Positions 30,673 through 41,550 are shown, counted from the first letter of the stretch. The stretch is 64,000 bases of DNA from Adiantum capillus-veneris (GCA_014529385.2 CM043966.1:42689537-42753536); one strand, 5' to 3'. Translations and numbers: made by a program. The notes: a model not told the origin generated them from the letters alone.

Positions 30673-32163
30673 TCACACAACGTTTTTCGACCATCTAGGT
30701 ATCATTTCTATGGAGAACAAATAGGCATCTAGTAGATCATTATCTACCCCTTTAGGTGATTCCCCTGAAACAATCCTTGACAAATGATCTGCTCGTTGAT
30801 GTGTAGTACCTTTTTTTACAACCACAGTGAAATGAAATTTGAGGAGAATGATGAACCATCTCACCATTCTCCCTGTGCTGCATGGCTTGTTGACCAAATA
30901 CAACAAAGCTTGGTGGTCCACAAAGAACGCAAACTTGCTGGCTAATAAGTAATGTCTATACTGTTTAACAGCATAGATCATTCCTAGTCCTTCTCTTTTG
31001 GTGGTGGTGTAATTCTTTTCTACCATGTTCAATTTTCGGCTAGCAGAAGAAATAAGAAAGTCAATTTTCCCATCTCCTGGTTGAGCTAGTATACAACCTA
31101 TAGCAAAATTGAAAGCATCTACATACACATGGAATACCGTATTCCAATCTGGTGCTTTCAATATTGGAGTTGAGGTGAGAGCTTGCTTAAGCTTCATGAA
31201 GGATTCTTCACATGCTTCGGTCCATTCAAAGTGTGTAATCAAGCTATACATGGGTTTTGCAATTATAACATACATGTAGATGAACCGTCGGTAATATCCA
31301 CAATGCCCCATGAAGGCTTGTACCCCCTTGACTATTGTTGGTCTAGGCAACTCATCAATGTCATGAATATTCTCAATATCATTAGCTATGCTATTTTTAG
31401 AAACTATATGTCCAAGAATTTTTCCTTGTCTACCCATGAATGTGCACTTTTCAGGATTTAAGAAAATCCTATAAAGTCTACATTTTTTGAATACCTTTTT
31501 GAGGTGTTCAAAATGATCAGCCAGGATTGATGAATGTGTGCATAGATTATCCATATATACTTCTAATAATTTCCTAAGATATTTTCTGAAATCATGGCTC
31601 ATCAACCTTTGAAACGTGGCTGGAGCATTAATTAACCCAAACGGCATAACCCGATAGGCAAATATACCCCATTCTGTTGCAAAAGCAGTTTTGTGCTGAT
31701 CTTTTGGGTCAACCAAAATTTGACTGTATCTCGAAAATCCGTCTAAGAAGATGTAAGCTTCTTTTCCTGCAACTCGTTCTAAAACATGCTCAGTTATTGA
31801 AAGAGTAAAGTTGTCTCTAATGTTAGCTGTATTCACCTTTTTGAAGTTAACACACACTCGTAATTTTCCATTCTTCTTGGGTACTACCACAATTGGAGAC
31901 ACCCAATCGGTGTGTTCAATTTTGTAAATGAATTTGGCTTCCTTTAGTTTTTCAATCTCTTCTTTTATCTTCCTGGAAAATATTTTGTTATACGTGTATG
32001 GTCTCTGTCTACTTGGTTTCGCATCATCTCTCATGGGTATGGTATGTTGACAAATTTCTGGATCAACACCCTTGAGATCCTTGTAACACCAAGAGAAGAT
32101 ATCTCGATATTCCTTTAAGAAGCTTAGCAAAAGCTTTTCTTCTTTGTTTGTTAGGTCATTCAC
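30673..32163 (-). CDS. pol: Reverse transcriptase-RNase H of element D (496 codons open)
   Basis: Motifs: EHTDWVSPIVVVPKKNGKLR, LDGFSRYSQI, FAYRVMPFGLINAPATF, then VYMDNLCTHSS where Y-M-D-D is expected (second Asp to Asn, GAT to AAT near 31550), and GHIVSKNSI. RNase H follows with FHVYVDAFNFAIG, TTTKREGLGMIYA, FFVDHQALLYL and RADHLSR, so its catalytic Asp/Glu set is intact. The YMDN change should kill the polymerase. This is the longest open frame in the window and includes an ATG at 32163. Confidence 0.96.
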   Translation of the reverse strand: MNDLTNKEEKLLLSFLKEYRDIFSWCYKDLKGVDPEICQHTIPMRDDAKPSRQRPYTYNKIFSRKIKEEIEKLKEAKFIYKIEHTDWVSPIVVVPKKNGKLRVCVNFKKVNTANIRDNFTLSITEHVLERVAGKEAYIFLDGFSRYSQILVDPKDQHKTAFATEWGIFAYRVMPFGLINAPATFQRLMSHDFRKYLRKLLEVYMDNLCTHSSILADHFEHLKKVFKKCRLYRIFLNPEKCTFMGRQGKILGHIVSKNSIANDIENIHDIDELPRPTIVKGVQAFMGHCGYYRRFIYMYVIIAKPMYSLITHFEWTEACEESFMKLKQALTSTPILKAPDWNTVFHVYVDAFNFAIGCILAQPGDGKIDFLISSASRKLNMVEKNYTTTKREGLGMIYAVKQYRHYLLASKFAFFVDHQALLYLVNKPCSTGRMVRWFIILLKFHFTVVVKKGTTHQRADHLSRIVSGESPKGVDNDLLDAYLFSIEMIPRWSKNVV

Positions 32164-32204
32164 GATTTAAGCAGGTCTAGGCTCTTCTCCTGGTTCAGCC
32201 AAGT

Positions 32205-32435
32205 CTATCTTTTTAGCGTTTTCAGGCCCTTCGTAAGACTCGTCCTGTTTCCGTAGTTCCCTAAAGGTTGTTTGACTATGATTTTCCGATCTTGGAGAGT
32301 ATTTTTTTTGTGATGCGATGGAACATGCATTACATCCTTACCATCCTCTTCCGTGGTTTCCATTTCGGTTGTGTATATCTCCTTTAGAGCTTTTTTCAAA
32401 TCTTGATATTTCTTTTTTCGCTCGACTCTGGTCAT
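32205..32435 (-). CDS. Basic linker segment between protease 1 and RT, element D
   Basis: A 76-residue Lys/Glu-rich open frame (ERKKKYQDLKKALKEIY) lies between the protease linker and RT. It has no known domain. It is probably part of the Gag-Pol linker separated by frameshifts, since frames change at about 32.45 and 32.19 kb. Confidence 0.4.
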   Translation of the reverse strand: MTRVERKKKYQDLKKALKEIYTTEMETTEEDGKDVMHVPSHHKKNTLQDRKIIVKQPLGNYGNRTSLTKGLKTLKR

Positions 32436-32638
32436 GAGTGGTTTCTTATCCTGTGATTTTTCTTGAGTACCCTTCCTTGTTTTCCTAGATGTCTAAGACA
32501 TTTTTGAGTTTTTTTTTACGGATATCTGCCATTTATTTTGTCCTTGACACAATCATTTGCATCTATCTGCATCAGGAATTGTGTTTTACTGGAGACTGAT
32601 GTCATAGGCTGTGTTTTCACAATTCTGGTGTCTCTCTC

Positions 32639-33790
32639 TCATCTATACCATTTTTGTCTTCTTGATTTCTGGTTTGCAAAGTCAAGACAAATTTCCGCCT
32701 CTCCTTTTAAGAGTAACTTTGCTCTCGTATGCTGTTTTTCTGACCCCGAATCTTTTGAGGTAGCCGAGTGTTCATCTAACTCATCAGTTGAATCGTAATA
32801 GAGGTCTGACAAGACCTGTTGAGCTTTCATTAAGTCATTAGGTTCCTCACCTTCGTCTTCAATGTTGAGGATTGAAATCATTTGGATGGGAATTATGTCA
32901 TAGCCATCCTCATTGCAAAATTGAGTAGGCATAGACGTATTCACAAAGACATCCATTGTCGTTAAAATTTGAGTCCACTCGAATGACTCAAATAAATGCT
33001 CTAGAAAGGGTTCAAGTATGTAAGCTTCGTCTATGTAGTCCCTTTCTAGGATACATTCTTCTCGTCTTAAGCTTCCGTTTTCTGAGGCTCCACACATCCA
33101 AATAGGAGTGTCTTTGTTTAACCAGGATGGGAGTTTAGTTTCAACCGAAGAGACTGAATCAAACTCTTGGATGGGTGTTTTCAAAACATCTCTATAAGTG
33201 TGATCTTTTAGATTTACTCTTGTTATAGATCCCACTTGCTTCAAGTACAGATAATTGTTTTCCCAATCTTGGATAAGCTGTACCTGTCGCATGAAAGGTC
33301 TTCCCAATATGATTTCATAGTTGAGTTTTTTTCCCAAAGTCTACTATGGCAAAAGTGTGTTGATATTCAATTCCACAAGAATTAACTATCACTTTTCAAG
33401 TAGCCCTAATGGTCTCTCAATGTGTCCGTCAGCCAATTGCAATTTCATTCGAGTTTGTCTAATGGTTGGCTATCACCAAGATTCCCATACTACTTTAGTG
33501 GCTATGGCTATGCCCGCTTCACTATCCAGTATCGCCATGGTTTCAATGTCATTATATTTCACTGGGAGGGTGGTGTTTCCTTCTTCCCCTTCATAATATT
33601 CTCCAATTTTGTTTATAGGAACTGATGCAATCTCTTTGTTTTCCATTTCCTTTTTCAATTTTTCCAAATTCTTTGAGATTAACCCAGTTACCCCCACCTT
33701 CTCTAGGGTTTGTTGTAAATCATTCCACGAGTAGGGTCTGAATTTTAATAGTTCTCCCAAAGTAAGAGTGCATTGGATGGGTGTAGACAT
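32639..33790 (-). pseudogene. pol: Protease 1 and acidic linker of element D
   Basis: Frame 33473-33790 begins TPIQCTLTLGELLKFRP and ends with MAILDSEAGIAIATK, the protease active site with Gly changed to Glu (D-S-E-A). After a shift near 33340-33470, frame 32639-33337 continues NYEIILGRPFMRQVQLIQDW, the second motif, then a long acidic linker (NEDGYDIIPIQM). It occupies the normal position between gag and RT. Element C carries the same protein with an intact D-S-G-A, showing that the Glu is a local mutation. Confidence 0.85.
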
Positions 33791-33834
33791 GATTGAATGA
33801 ATGTTGTCTACTTCTAAGGTCTGTTCAGCTCCTT

Positions 33835-34739
33835 TTACTTGAGTTGTCTACATACGATGGATTCATCTTCGTTATCTCCCAAGTAAGAAGGTAATGTTTT
33901 TAAGGTCAATGGTTTCAACATTCCTGAAGCTTTCGATCCGCAATCCTCGTACAAGGATTGTACATCCATATTCATATTAGAGGGTAGGTTATCCAACCAG
34001 ACTTTCTCTAGAGGAGCTGACTTTAGAGTTAGGCTCTCATCATTGATCTCCCTTACTTTTTCCCATAAGTGTCCTGGCCAGTCTTTCTCTACGAATGGAA
34101 TTCCGTCTAAGGCATCTTCGTTGTTTGGCACTATAAGCTCCGATTCTTTTGTGTCAAGGTGAGGTTCTGCCACCACATCGGATTTTGCTTTCGTTTCTTT
34201 TACCACAAGCTCTTCAGGTTTTGCAATACTTTCAAGCTTGGGTTTTTGTTTTTCCAACATTTCTTGCGTGATTCTTACCAAGTTTTGATAAGCTTCCAGC
34301 TTAACTGCTTCCATGTCTGGAGATGGATAGTTTTTCCACTTGTTTTCCATGTTTTGGCATGCTTTCAGTTCTGCTTGGTAGGCTTCCAAGGCGGCATTAA
34401 TAGGCTCAAAAATTTATCAACCAGAATGGATCCTCCAAAGTTCACGGTTGCTTCCTTGAATTCACTGCCAGTTTCTTTCAACTTGTCGTGGACTAGCTTT
34501 TCTGCTTTCTCCTCGATTTCAACCCGTTGTTTTTGTTTTCTCATCTCATATCTTTTGCTTTTGCTCCTTTTGATTCTTTGAGAAGAAACTTTTGTATTTT
34601 CCGAAACATCAGAGGAGTTGTGTTTCTTTTTTTTTTTCTGGGCTCTAGTGATTACCTTGATTGGAACAATCGATTCACTCTCTAATGAGCTACTAGGCAT
34701 CACTTGGACTACGTTTACTACAATTTTACCCTTGTTCAA
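33835..34739 (-). pseudogene. gag: Gag C-terminal linker of element D
   Basis: Two frames (34365-34739 and 33835-34389) give a Lys/Arg/Glu-rich segment (KVITRAQKKKKK, RSKSKRYEMRKQKQRVEIEE) followed by an acidic part (WPGHLWEKVREIND, MDVQSLYEDCGSKAS). The same order occurs in element C (15.3-16.5 kb) and in the right-edge fragment (62.4-62.9 kb). A homopolymer of A/T near 34630 is the likely site of one frameshift. Function unknown. Probably spacer and nucleic-acid-binding tail of Gag. Confidence 0.65.
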
Positions 34740-35211
34740 AGGATTTTTAGGACAATCTTCCGGAAAGTGTCCTCCTTTTTTGCAACATTGTATGCAATAG
34801 GCTTCAATTGGTTTGAGGTTTTTATCAGGCTCTGGACATTCATTTTTTCAATAGTCATCAGCACCACAGTTATGACAGTTTCCTGTTCTTGGCTTCATCA
34901 TGGGTCTTTCCATGGGAGGCTCTGACACCTTGATTAGCTACATAATACATTGGTGCGAGCTCTGGTGGAGCATAAGTCACGGTTTCTTCCATTGGTGGTG
35001 GATGTGGATTATACCAATCTCCTTCTACCATTACTATGGATGGACTAGGCTCTGCATAGGGTGTAACAGGCACTAATGCTTGTTCATCTATGACTCCTTC
35101 AAAGTGCATGTACTTTGTAGGCACTGCATTATGTCCTTGATACGGAGGTTGTTGTCCCAACATAGGTTGAGGTGTTTCCATACCCATTGGTGGTCTTTGA
35201 GCTTGGGCCAT
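34740..35211 (-). pseudogene. gag: Gag proline-rich segment and two zinc knuckles of element D
   Basis: Frame 34870-35211 is Pro/Gln/Met-rich and in register with the gag core, one stop apart. Near 34740-34890 the minus strand reads CHNCGADDY then a stop and KNEC, a damaged C-x2-C-x4-H-x4-C knuckle. It continues CIQCCKKGGHFPEDC, a second knuckle with one extra residue before His. Paired knuckles bind nucleic acid in Gag proteins. The first lacks His and has a stop. Confidence 0.75.
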
Positions 35212-35217
35212 ATTATG

Positions 35218-36474
35218 CTAATATCTATACATGGGCTCTCCTTGTGGGCTCATGGACACGTACTGAACATTCCCATCATACTTTGGTCTGAAGTAGCACT
35301 CATGGGTCTCATGGTTGGTCCATTTACCCTCAATTGCACACCATTTTTGTGGCCTAATTGGTTGTCCCTGTGGAGGTATCCCTGGTCTTGGTCCCCTCAT
35401 AGGTGCTTTTTGCATGTTGTTCATCATGTCGTTCATCCTTTTTAGCATACCTTCTATGGCTGAGAGTGGTGCCGCAGTTGCCGTTCCCACTTGTGTTGGT
35501 TTAGTGGATGCTATTTTCTTGCTTTGGTTATCCCTAGGGACATCTTCCTCATTGAAAATTTCACAATTGTCTCCTAAGTCAATAGCATCTGACATACATG
35601 CTTCTAGGGCTGTATGCTTTTTACTATAGAGTATAGCATGAAGTTCTTTGTTGAAAAGTCCCTCCAGAAACAAGGATACAAGTCGTTCTTTTGTAGGTAT
35701 CTCCATCTCTGGGTATCTGGCTATGTATTGTTTCATTCGAGTTGCACAATCCCTAATAGACTCACCATGTTTCTGTTTAAAGCTGTAGATTTGAGTGACT
35801 GTATTGTGTTTGATCCCCGTTTTGGAATAAGCAGCTACAAATCCTTGAGCGAATGTGTTCAAGTCCATGATTGACCTTGGTGGAATGTTTTGGAACCATG
35901 TCAATTCTTTTCCTTCTAAATTCATTCCAAACCCCTCGAATTGAGTATGAAAATTGAATATACGCTCTGCTCTTAGCACTTGCTTAAAGCTTGCTAAGTG
36001 GTCGTATGGATCCCTTGATCCACAGTATTTTCTGACCCATTTATGAAAATCAGCTGATCTGACATGTCTGTTTGGTTCAACTCCCAGTCTCCTGGCAGTT
36101 GGTCCCGTTCCAAGTCCTTCAAACCAGTATGTTGGAAATAGTGACTCATGTAGCCCTGGACTGGCATTAGTGTCACCCGGTTTTTTACGTGATGAGGTGG
36201 TTTGTGGTTTCTTGACATTACTCTCACATGATCTCTCACGGTGTTCATCTCTTGGAATTGTCTCTGGTCCTTGTCCCAATATCCAATCCCGTATGGAATA
36301 CCCTTGGTATTTGGTTTGTTCTACCTCCTCAGGAGTCATCATAACAAAGTTGTTGTTATAACAATCCCTAAACAGATAGGTCGGTAGGTCTGTTGATCCC
36401 TTATCTTTGATCTTGAAGATATAGATAATCTTCATGGCCGTTAATTGTCCTGGTTTGGCATAAGAAGTCCACAA
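35218..36474 (-). CDS. gag: Gag core of element D (418 codons open)
   Basis: The capsid-like helical region is at residues 150-290: VRKYCGSRDPYDHLASFKQV, LEGKELTWFQNIPPRSIMDL, SFKQKHGESIRDCATRMKQY and LVSLFLEGL, the plant gypsy retrotransposon-gag pattern. A His/Cys cluster (WCAIEGKWTNHETHECYF, residues about 380-400) resembles the C-x-H-H-C mini-finger seen in related Gags. The first codon here is TTG (36474). The natural N-terminus lies upstream across a frameshift. Gag packages element RNA. This core looks intact. Confidence 0.93.
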   Translation of the reverse strand: MWTSYAKPGQLTAMKIIYIFKIKDKGSTDLPTYLFRDCYNNNFVMMTPEEVEQTKYQGYSIRDWILGQGPETIPRDEHRERSCESNVKKPQTTSSRKKPGDTNASPGLHESLFPTYWFEGLGTGPTARRLGVEPNRHVRSADFHKWVRKYCGSRDPYDHLASFKQVLRAERIFNFHTQFEGFGMNLEGKELTWFQNIPPRSIMDLNTFAQGFVAAYSKTGIKHNTVTQIYSFKQKHGESIRDCATRMKQYIARYPEMEIPTKERLVSLFLEGLFNKELHAILYSKKHTALEACMSDAIDLGDNCEIFNEEDVPRDNQSKKIASTKPTQVGTATAAPLSAIEGMLKRMNDMMNNMQKAPMRGPRPGIPPQGQPIRPQKWCAIEGKWTNHETHECYFRPKYDGNVQYVSMSPQGEPMYRY

Positions 36475-36895
36475 AAGATCTTTTATGTTTCTATCTTCCC
36501 AACAATGGACTCCGATCCGAGGATTATCGGTACTAAGCCGTTTTCAAAGGCTTCAAATCTACTTGATCGTATCCCTCGAATTCTAAAGTTGGTGGCCCTT
36601 CTTTTGCTGACATGTCTGGGATTATGGTGTTTACTTCTAACCCCCATTTGTCTATCACGTTAGGGTTTTCGACTTGTAATTACTAAGTTCCGTTTCGATC
36701 CATGTACATTTTTCCTTGTTTGTTTGCCTTAACCTCTTCTTCGAACTCAATACCATGGTCATCAATGCAAATAGCATACTCCTCATTAGGGTCCAAGTAA
36801 ACCTAGGCTCCATGACGGTTAGTCTTGTAAAAAGATAGTATATGCTTATAGCGCACTGTCGTTCCGATTTCCGAGTGAGTTGAGTAAGAAGACAT
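36475..36895 (-). pseudogene. gag: Gag N-terminus of element D
   Basis: An ATG at 36895-36893 opens MSSYSTHSEIGTTVRYKH and reads on to IPDMSAKEGPPTLEFEGYD with in-frame stops at about 36810 and 36680. A shift near 36520-36480 is needed to enter the gag core frame. The N-terminal position, just after the leader, supports this as the original start of Gag. Confidence 0.65.
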
Positions 36896-39009
36896 TTTGG
36901 ATGTTGAATTCGAAAAAGTGTCTGAGACTTCTTCAGGAATTGTGTGCAAGGAATTGCCTTGTTTCACGCTTTCTTCGGTGGATACACTACCAGAGGTTTA
37001 TCCGAGTATGCTCTGATTTCCTAGTACACAACCAGATCTAAGGTTCATATAGACTTATGAAGCCCTGGATAGAGTACTCACCTTTGGATTGACTTGTCGT
37101 GAATTTCTATTTGATTCAATTGCAACTTTCTCTCAAGCCACGGATTCGTTGTCTGCAACCTGATTCCTGTACAAATTTGATCAAGTTAGCTATTCTTCTA
37201 TAAAGACAATAAAGTTTTTGCTACTTTGTGATTGGTCTCTGTGTCTCACTTCAAATCGAGCTATGAGAGTCAAAATTCGACTTTCAAATTTGACTTTACC
37301 AAAATTTCAAAGGTTTGATCTGCAACCTGTAAACTGAGTGTACATGTATCAATTTTGATCCGATTGAACCCAAAATTTCCTTGTGGCTTTATATTATGTT
37401 GGTCTAACACTGCATAAGCTCAAAAGTCAAAATTGATGTCTCTGGATAGCAGAAGTAAATAATCACGATTATTTACTTTTGTCAATTTTTTGCACTTTTT
37501 TGATGGGTTTGGCAAGTATACAACTTGCTAAAGTCCCTGAACTAGTTTCAACAAGTTTGGACAAAATCTGATCAAGTTTATCAACTATTTTGTGTCTGCA
37601 CTCTGATTTCAAGAATCTGGCTTAAGTCTCACTTTTGGGATCCAAATTTCACCAAAATGGATTTGTGAGGTCTACTTGATATGCTTGACCTTGTGGTGTA
37701 CTCAAATTTGTAAAATCATTAAGTTTTGAAGCAGATGTAAATAATCGCGATTATTTACTCCAGCTTTATTTTTGTAAGTTTTTGCTCCAACTTTGACACA
37801 GATCTGTTAAGCACCTTGAGTTAAGGTCACTAGCCAAGTTTCATCAAGTTTGGACAATTTTTGGTCAAATGGTCATCAATTATCTGTCCGCAGACTAACT
37901 TTGCACTTTTGGTCACAATTTTCAATCGAATGATCCAAATCTTACCAAATTTGGTTTGTGGGCTTATTATAACATGTTACAACTAGTGGTATGTTGACTT
38001 GGTCAAAAAAGTTGAAAAAGTGGGCAGATATAAATAATCGCGATTATTTACATTGTACAGATTTTTACAATTTTTTTGTCAACTGAGCATGTACACATGT
38101 TTATCACATCAATATAAGCCTATGAATCAAATTTCAACAAGTTTGGATAAATTTTCCCCCAATTTATACTCAAGATTCAAAAAGTCAGTACAAACTTTAG
38201 TTATTACCAAGTTTTTTGCCAGTTTAGTGATCCAAATCTCTTGGGCCTTTACAAAAGTTGTTTGTACACATGCAATGATTCAATGGTATGAACCTTGGTC
38301 AATTTAAAGCAGAAAGTTAATAATCGCAATTATTAACTTTAGGCTTGAAATGAACACTTTTTTGTAATTTTTTCAAAGACAGTCTTTATATGAGCTATTT
38401 TAAGTCAATGAATCAAGTCAAAACTTAATTTGGCCTAAAATGTCGAGAAAAAGTAAATAATATGAGTTGTGGCCAACTCTTGAAATTTTTACCTCAAAGT
38501 GTCTTTGAACATACCAACTAGTTCAGACAATTCTCAGGCTTACTCTCCAGTCGGATTGAGTGGTTTCGAGTCTTTTCGAGCTATTTCAAGCCATAGACCT
38601 GAAATTCTGCAACTTCCAATAACAATTCACACTCGATTCTTTTAGAGAGAGCAATGTTCTGAAATCCACCTTGGATCCTACTTACCCTACTCTTAGATTC
38701 TCATGCAATGGGGTTGTGGAAAGTGTCCACAAACACTCGTTTTCTTGTGTTTTATATGTTTTTCAGAGCCTTGATCTTAAGACTTGTCTCACCTTTCAAT
38801 CATTCTCCAAATCCTAATCTAATTCTACGATCCTGCAATCCTAAAGGTACTCAACAAGTACGATTACTTCCAAGCTACCTCTACACAGCAAAAGACGACA
38901 ATCTTAAGCTATGCAGTTTCTAAAAGAAATTTTTGAACTCTAGGCGAACCTAGAGGAATTTAAAGGACAGCTACATAAGACGCTCGTGTTTTTCCCTAGT
39001 TTAGGTCTC
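36896..39009 (-). promoter_or_regulatory. 5' leader of element D with repeated ATCGCGAT-core palindromes
   Basis: About 2.1 kb of non-coding sequence lies between the primer site and gag. Palindromes: 37454-37477 (24 nt, central pair mismatched), 37737-37758 (22 nt perfect), 38031-38050 (20 nt perfect), 38313-38340 (28 nt, one mismatched pair) and a broken copy at about 38452. Centres are 282, 293 and 286 bp apart, and surrounding sequence repeats loosely (CAAGTTTGGACAA, GATCCAAAT). The 38313 copy has GTTAAT...ATTAAC where others have GTAAAT...ATTTAC, a symmetrical change in both arms. A packaging or dimerisation structure is a reasonable hypothesis. Confidence 0.85.
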
Positions 39010-39032
39010 TTCGATCCCCGACAGTGGCGCCA
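39010..39032 (-). promoter_or_regulatory. Primer binding site of element D (tRNA-Asp type)
   Basis: The minus strand reads TGGCGCCACTGTCGGGGATC two bases after the LTR end. Plant tRNA-Asp predicts TGGCGCCGTTGCCGGGGATC. About 20 of the 23 positions match through CGAA. It sets the right LTR as the 5' LTR and the transcription direction as minus. Confidence 0.88.
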
Positions 39033-39034
39033 AA

Positions 39035-39954
39035 TGTGGGACGCATGTCTAACCTCACCATCCTATCTTATTGCAGTATAAGAGAGAACCACAATTAATT
39101 TGTCAAACCATGGGACGAAGCTGACTCGACTAGTGCATAGAGGCTACAAGAGGTTGTCAATCTCTCAAAAAACAACTAACAACTCGCATCTAGCTCAAGC
39201 TACACTCAAGTGACTGAAATCACCAAAAGCCAATCGCTCATCGGCAAACAAATCACATCCGTTACAGCATCAAATGACATCCAAACGTAACAAAACTTCT
39301 AGGACAAGTTTATAAGACCTAAGCACACATGCTTATGGTCTCAAACCCCACTTTAGGTCAAGTTCCAAAATCGCAATTATTAACAGTAGTGGATTTTTGA
39401 CCTAATCATTTTTCACCCAGAATGCATCTAAATGCTTAGCAATGATGCCCCAATACCCACCTATGCTTAGTTTTTTATTTAAAAGTGTAAATTCCTAGTT
39501 ATGATAAAATTAGGCCACGGGTCGGTGATGCCAAAAGCTACAAAATATTGTGAACTCTTATGTCAATGTGTAGAGCTCTTACCTGCGGTTGCAATACAAC
39601 AAACGCAATCGCAATGTGACAACCAGGGAGGGAGTAGGAAGCGCGAGAAGGAGAGAAGTGAGCGTCGTTAGCTCATGCTGTCTATTTTTTATCCAAAAAC
39701 CTATAAAAAACTTACTTAAATTGACTTTTATACCTTAGCCAAGGTTTTTTGGGCGGTCAAAACTAATAATCTGGAGTTCTACCAAAGTTGGGTAATGACT
39801 GGCTGATACAATCTGGAAGCTTGTAGCCCCGGCTTATTAATTACAGAGTTTATCCGAGAAAATAGGAGTTACAATGTTCCCGATTTATCAAAATAATAAA
39901 TGTTTTACAAAGATAACTCCGAAAAATGGTGTCCATGTTAGCTTGTTGCTAACG
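39035..39954 (-). repeat. 5' LTR of element D (920 bp)
   Basis: On the + strand it begins TGTGGGACGCATG and ends GTTGCTAACG, the terminal A of the left copy being G here. It aligns throughout with 21115-22009 and carries an extra 25 bp near 39437-39461. On the minus strand the promoter side begins at 39954. I could not place a TATA box with certainty. Confidence 0.95.
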
Positions 39955-39959
39955 GTATT
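39955..39959. repeat. Target-site duplication, right copy (GTATT)
   Basis: This follows the right LTR of element D directly and matches GCATT at 21110-21114 except for one transition. Confidence 0.72.
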
Positions 39960-40929
39960 TATGACCACATGTCGCTGGTTGTGCTATGTATTTGATTTTG
40001 GTCGATGTTTGTGCCAGATTTTAGGCATTTTGTTCAGAGGTTGCACATTCTTGCTAGTGCAGATTATGCAGCACAGGTGTTGTGCTCATGTATGATTGTG
40101 TGGATCATTCTAGAGAGTATTCTCAACATGGTTTTGTGTGGTTTCATGCTATGTATGCATATGTGGATACAATGTGAGCTAGGTATAGTTTGTTGGTGGC
40201 AGATTCACAAGTTTATAGGATTTTTGTGCGGCTATAGTCGTCCATAGAGCTAGTTTTTCAGGAGTGAGCTATATTGCAAGACATTGAGTGTCTATTCATG
40301 CTTTATGCGGTTTTGGTGAGATTTTTGAGTTCTTACTCAGTTTTTGGAAGAAACTTTGTCGAATTTTTCCCAGATTCTTGCCATGCTTTGTATCTATGAT
40401 TTACTCTCTAATAGTTGAGTGGTCTGAACATTACTCCAACTTTGACAATGATCGTGTTTTTAATTTCAGTTTTGATAAATTTTTGTCAGTTTGGACACGG
40501 ATTTAGTGTCCTTGTATCCACTATGTAGGAATGAGAATTGCATATGCTTGTGTGGCTATAGATTATAGGTAGTCACATGCTTTACATGTTCTATAGGTTT
40601 CTAGACCGTGGTCAGATCTTTGCGAGAAGTTTTAATGTGGGATGTGTTTTGACCGTGTTTGCTCACTACTTGTGTATATGGTGATGCGCTTTATACTCAG
40701 TTGAGCTCTTTGTCCCACATTGGGCTCACTTGGTTTAGTGATGTTATTTATGTTTTCAATTTGTAGAGTTGTTTTACGCATATGCGAGCATTGGTTTTGA
40801 TGTGATTGTTCTTATTATGGTTGTATAGTGGTTGAGTTGATCTCCCACTTTGACATTCACTTATGGCAGTTGACATGTGTGACATCTCATAGTATACAGT
40901 GATTACTTGTGGGAGACGGCAGTCTTGTA
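39960..40929. other. No recognisable feature
   Basis: Only short frames are present on either strand, none with family motifs. TG-rich text such as GTTGTGCTCATGTATGATTG and a phrase TCCCACATTGGGCTCAC (about 40709) could be old LTR or copia gag sequence, since a copia remnant follows. Confidence 0.4.
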
Positions 40930-41480
40930 GTTGCCGATATATGATATGTTGGCATTGTGGTCACACAGGGCACATTAGGTGCTGCTATTTCAGGCATATG
41001 ATGTATGCGTGACACAAATGAGGTTTGGACACATGCTAGAGCGGTGTCTTTATATGCCAATGACGATGATGTCACATTCACCTTTAGCATTCCTCATGCT
41101 AACAAGTCTTCAAGAGGTAACACTTTTCCACATAGTGGTTTATCACTTTCTCTATGGGATCTTTGGTTGTGTACACTTGGCTGATGGTTCTTGGCATTTG
41201 ACATTGCGGGTGCAGGAGATGTTTGCTTGTCATTACCTAGTGGTGCGTCCTATATGCTATAAAATGTGTGCTATGTTCCTCAACCGAGACAAAGTTTGAT
41301 CTCAGTGAGATAGTTAGCAGACTATGGGTGCCAGATACTACTTAGAGAGAGATCTTTCTGGATGCATTACTGATCACTAGTGATTTCCAGGGGAACTATA
41401 GTGGCTAGGTCTACCCTATGCATGTATCTGAGGTACAAGATGGCAGTCTCGGTTTTGTTGCTAGCATGTGTTGAGCAAGA
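40930..41480 (+). pseudogene. Ty1/copia gag-protease and pre-integrase remnant
   Basis: At 40950-40990 the + strand reads MICWHCGHTGHIRCC, a copia-style zinc knuckle. At about 41170-41200 ADGSWH stands where the protease-side strand V-x-L-A-D-G-S is expected. From 41213 GDVCLSLPSGASYML, a stop, then NVCYVPQPRQSLISVR continue, and ISRGTIVARSTL follows. This is the GAG-pre-integrase pattern of plant copia elements (G-I-G-D-V-x-L... V-L-x-V-P...L-I-S-V). Stops are present in all pieces. RT was not found nearby. Confidence 0.65.
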
Positions 41481-41550
41481 GATGAGACATTTCTCCTTTG
41501 CTAGTGAGCTCCAGTATGCTCAAGAGACATAGCATGTAGTTGTACATGAC

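Larger units (their letters stand above)
21110..39959 (-). mobile_element. Element D: near-complete 18.8-kb Ty3/gypsy retrotransposon with target duplication
   Basis: LTRs at 21115-22009 and 39035-39954 flank an internal region read on the minus strand. The 5-bp flanks are GCATT (21110-21114) and GTATT (39955-39959), a target duplication with one transition. The primer site (tRNA-Asp) lies beside the right LTR and the polypurine tract beside the left one, fixing the orientation. Internal order: leader, gag, protease 1, RT, RNase H, duplicated integrase zinc module, integrase core, protease 2, spacer, long 3' frame. By eye the LTRs differ at roughly 6-8 percent of sites, mostly transitions, plus one 25-bp indel. 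No archaeal RNase H was found, so the clade (Tat/Athila side) is provisional. Confidence 0.93.

Noticed and set aside
35080-35445. 121-codon + strand frame rich in Trp and His
   Set aside because: Antisense shadow of the Pro-rich gag segment of element D.
39010-39032. A tRNA gene fragment
   Set aside because: The tRNA-Asp 3'-end match is limited to the primer-site length and sits two bases from an LTR, so it is a primer binding site.
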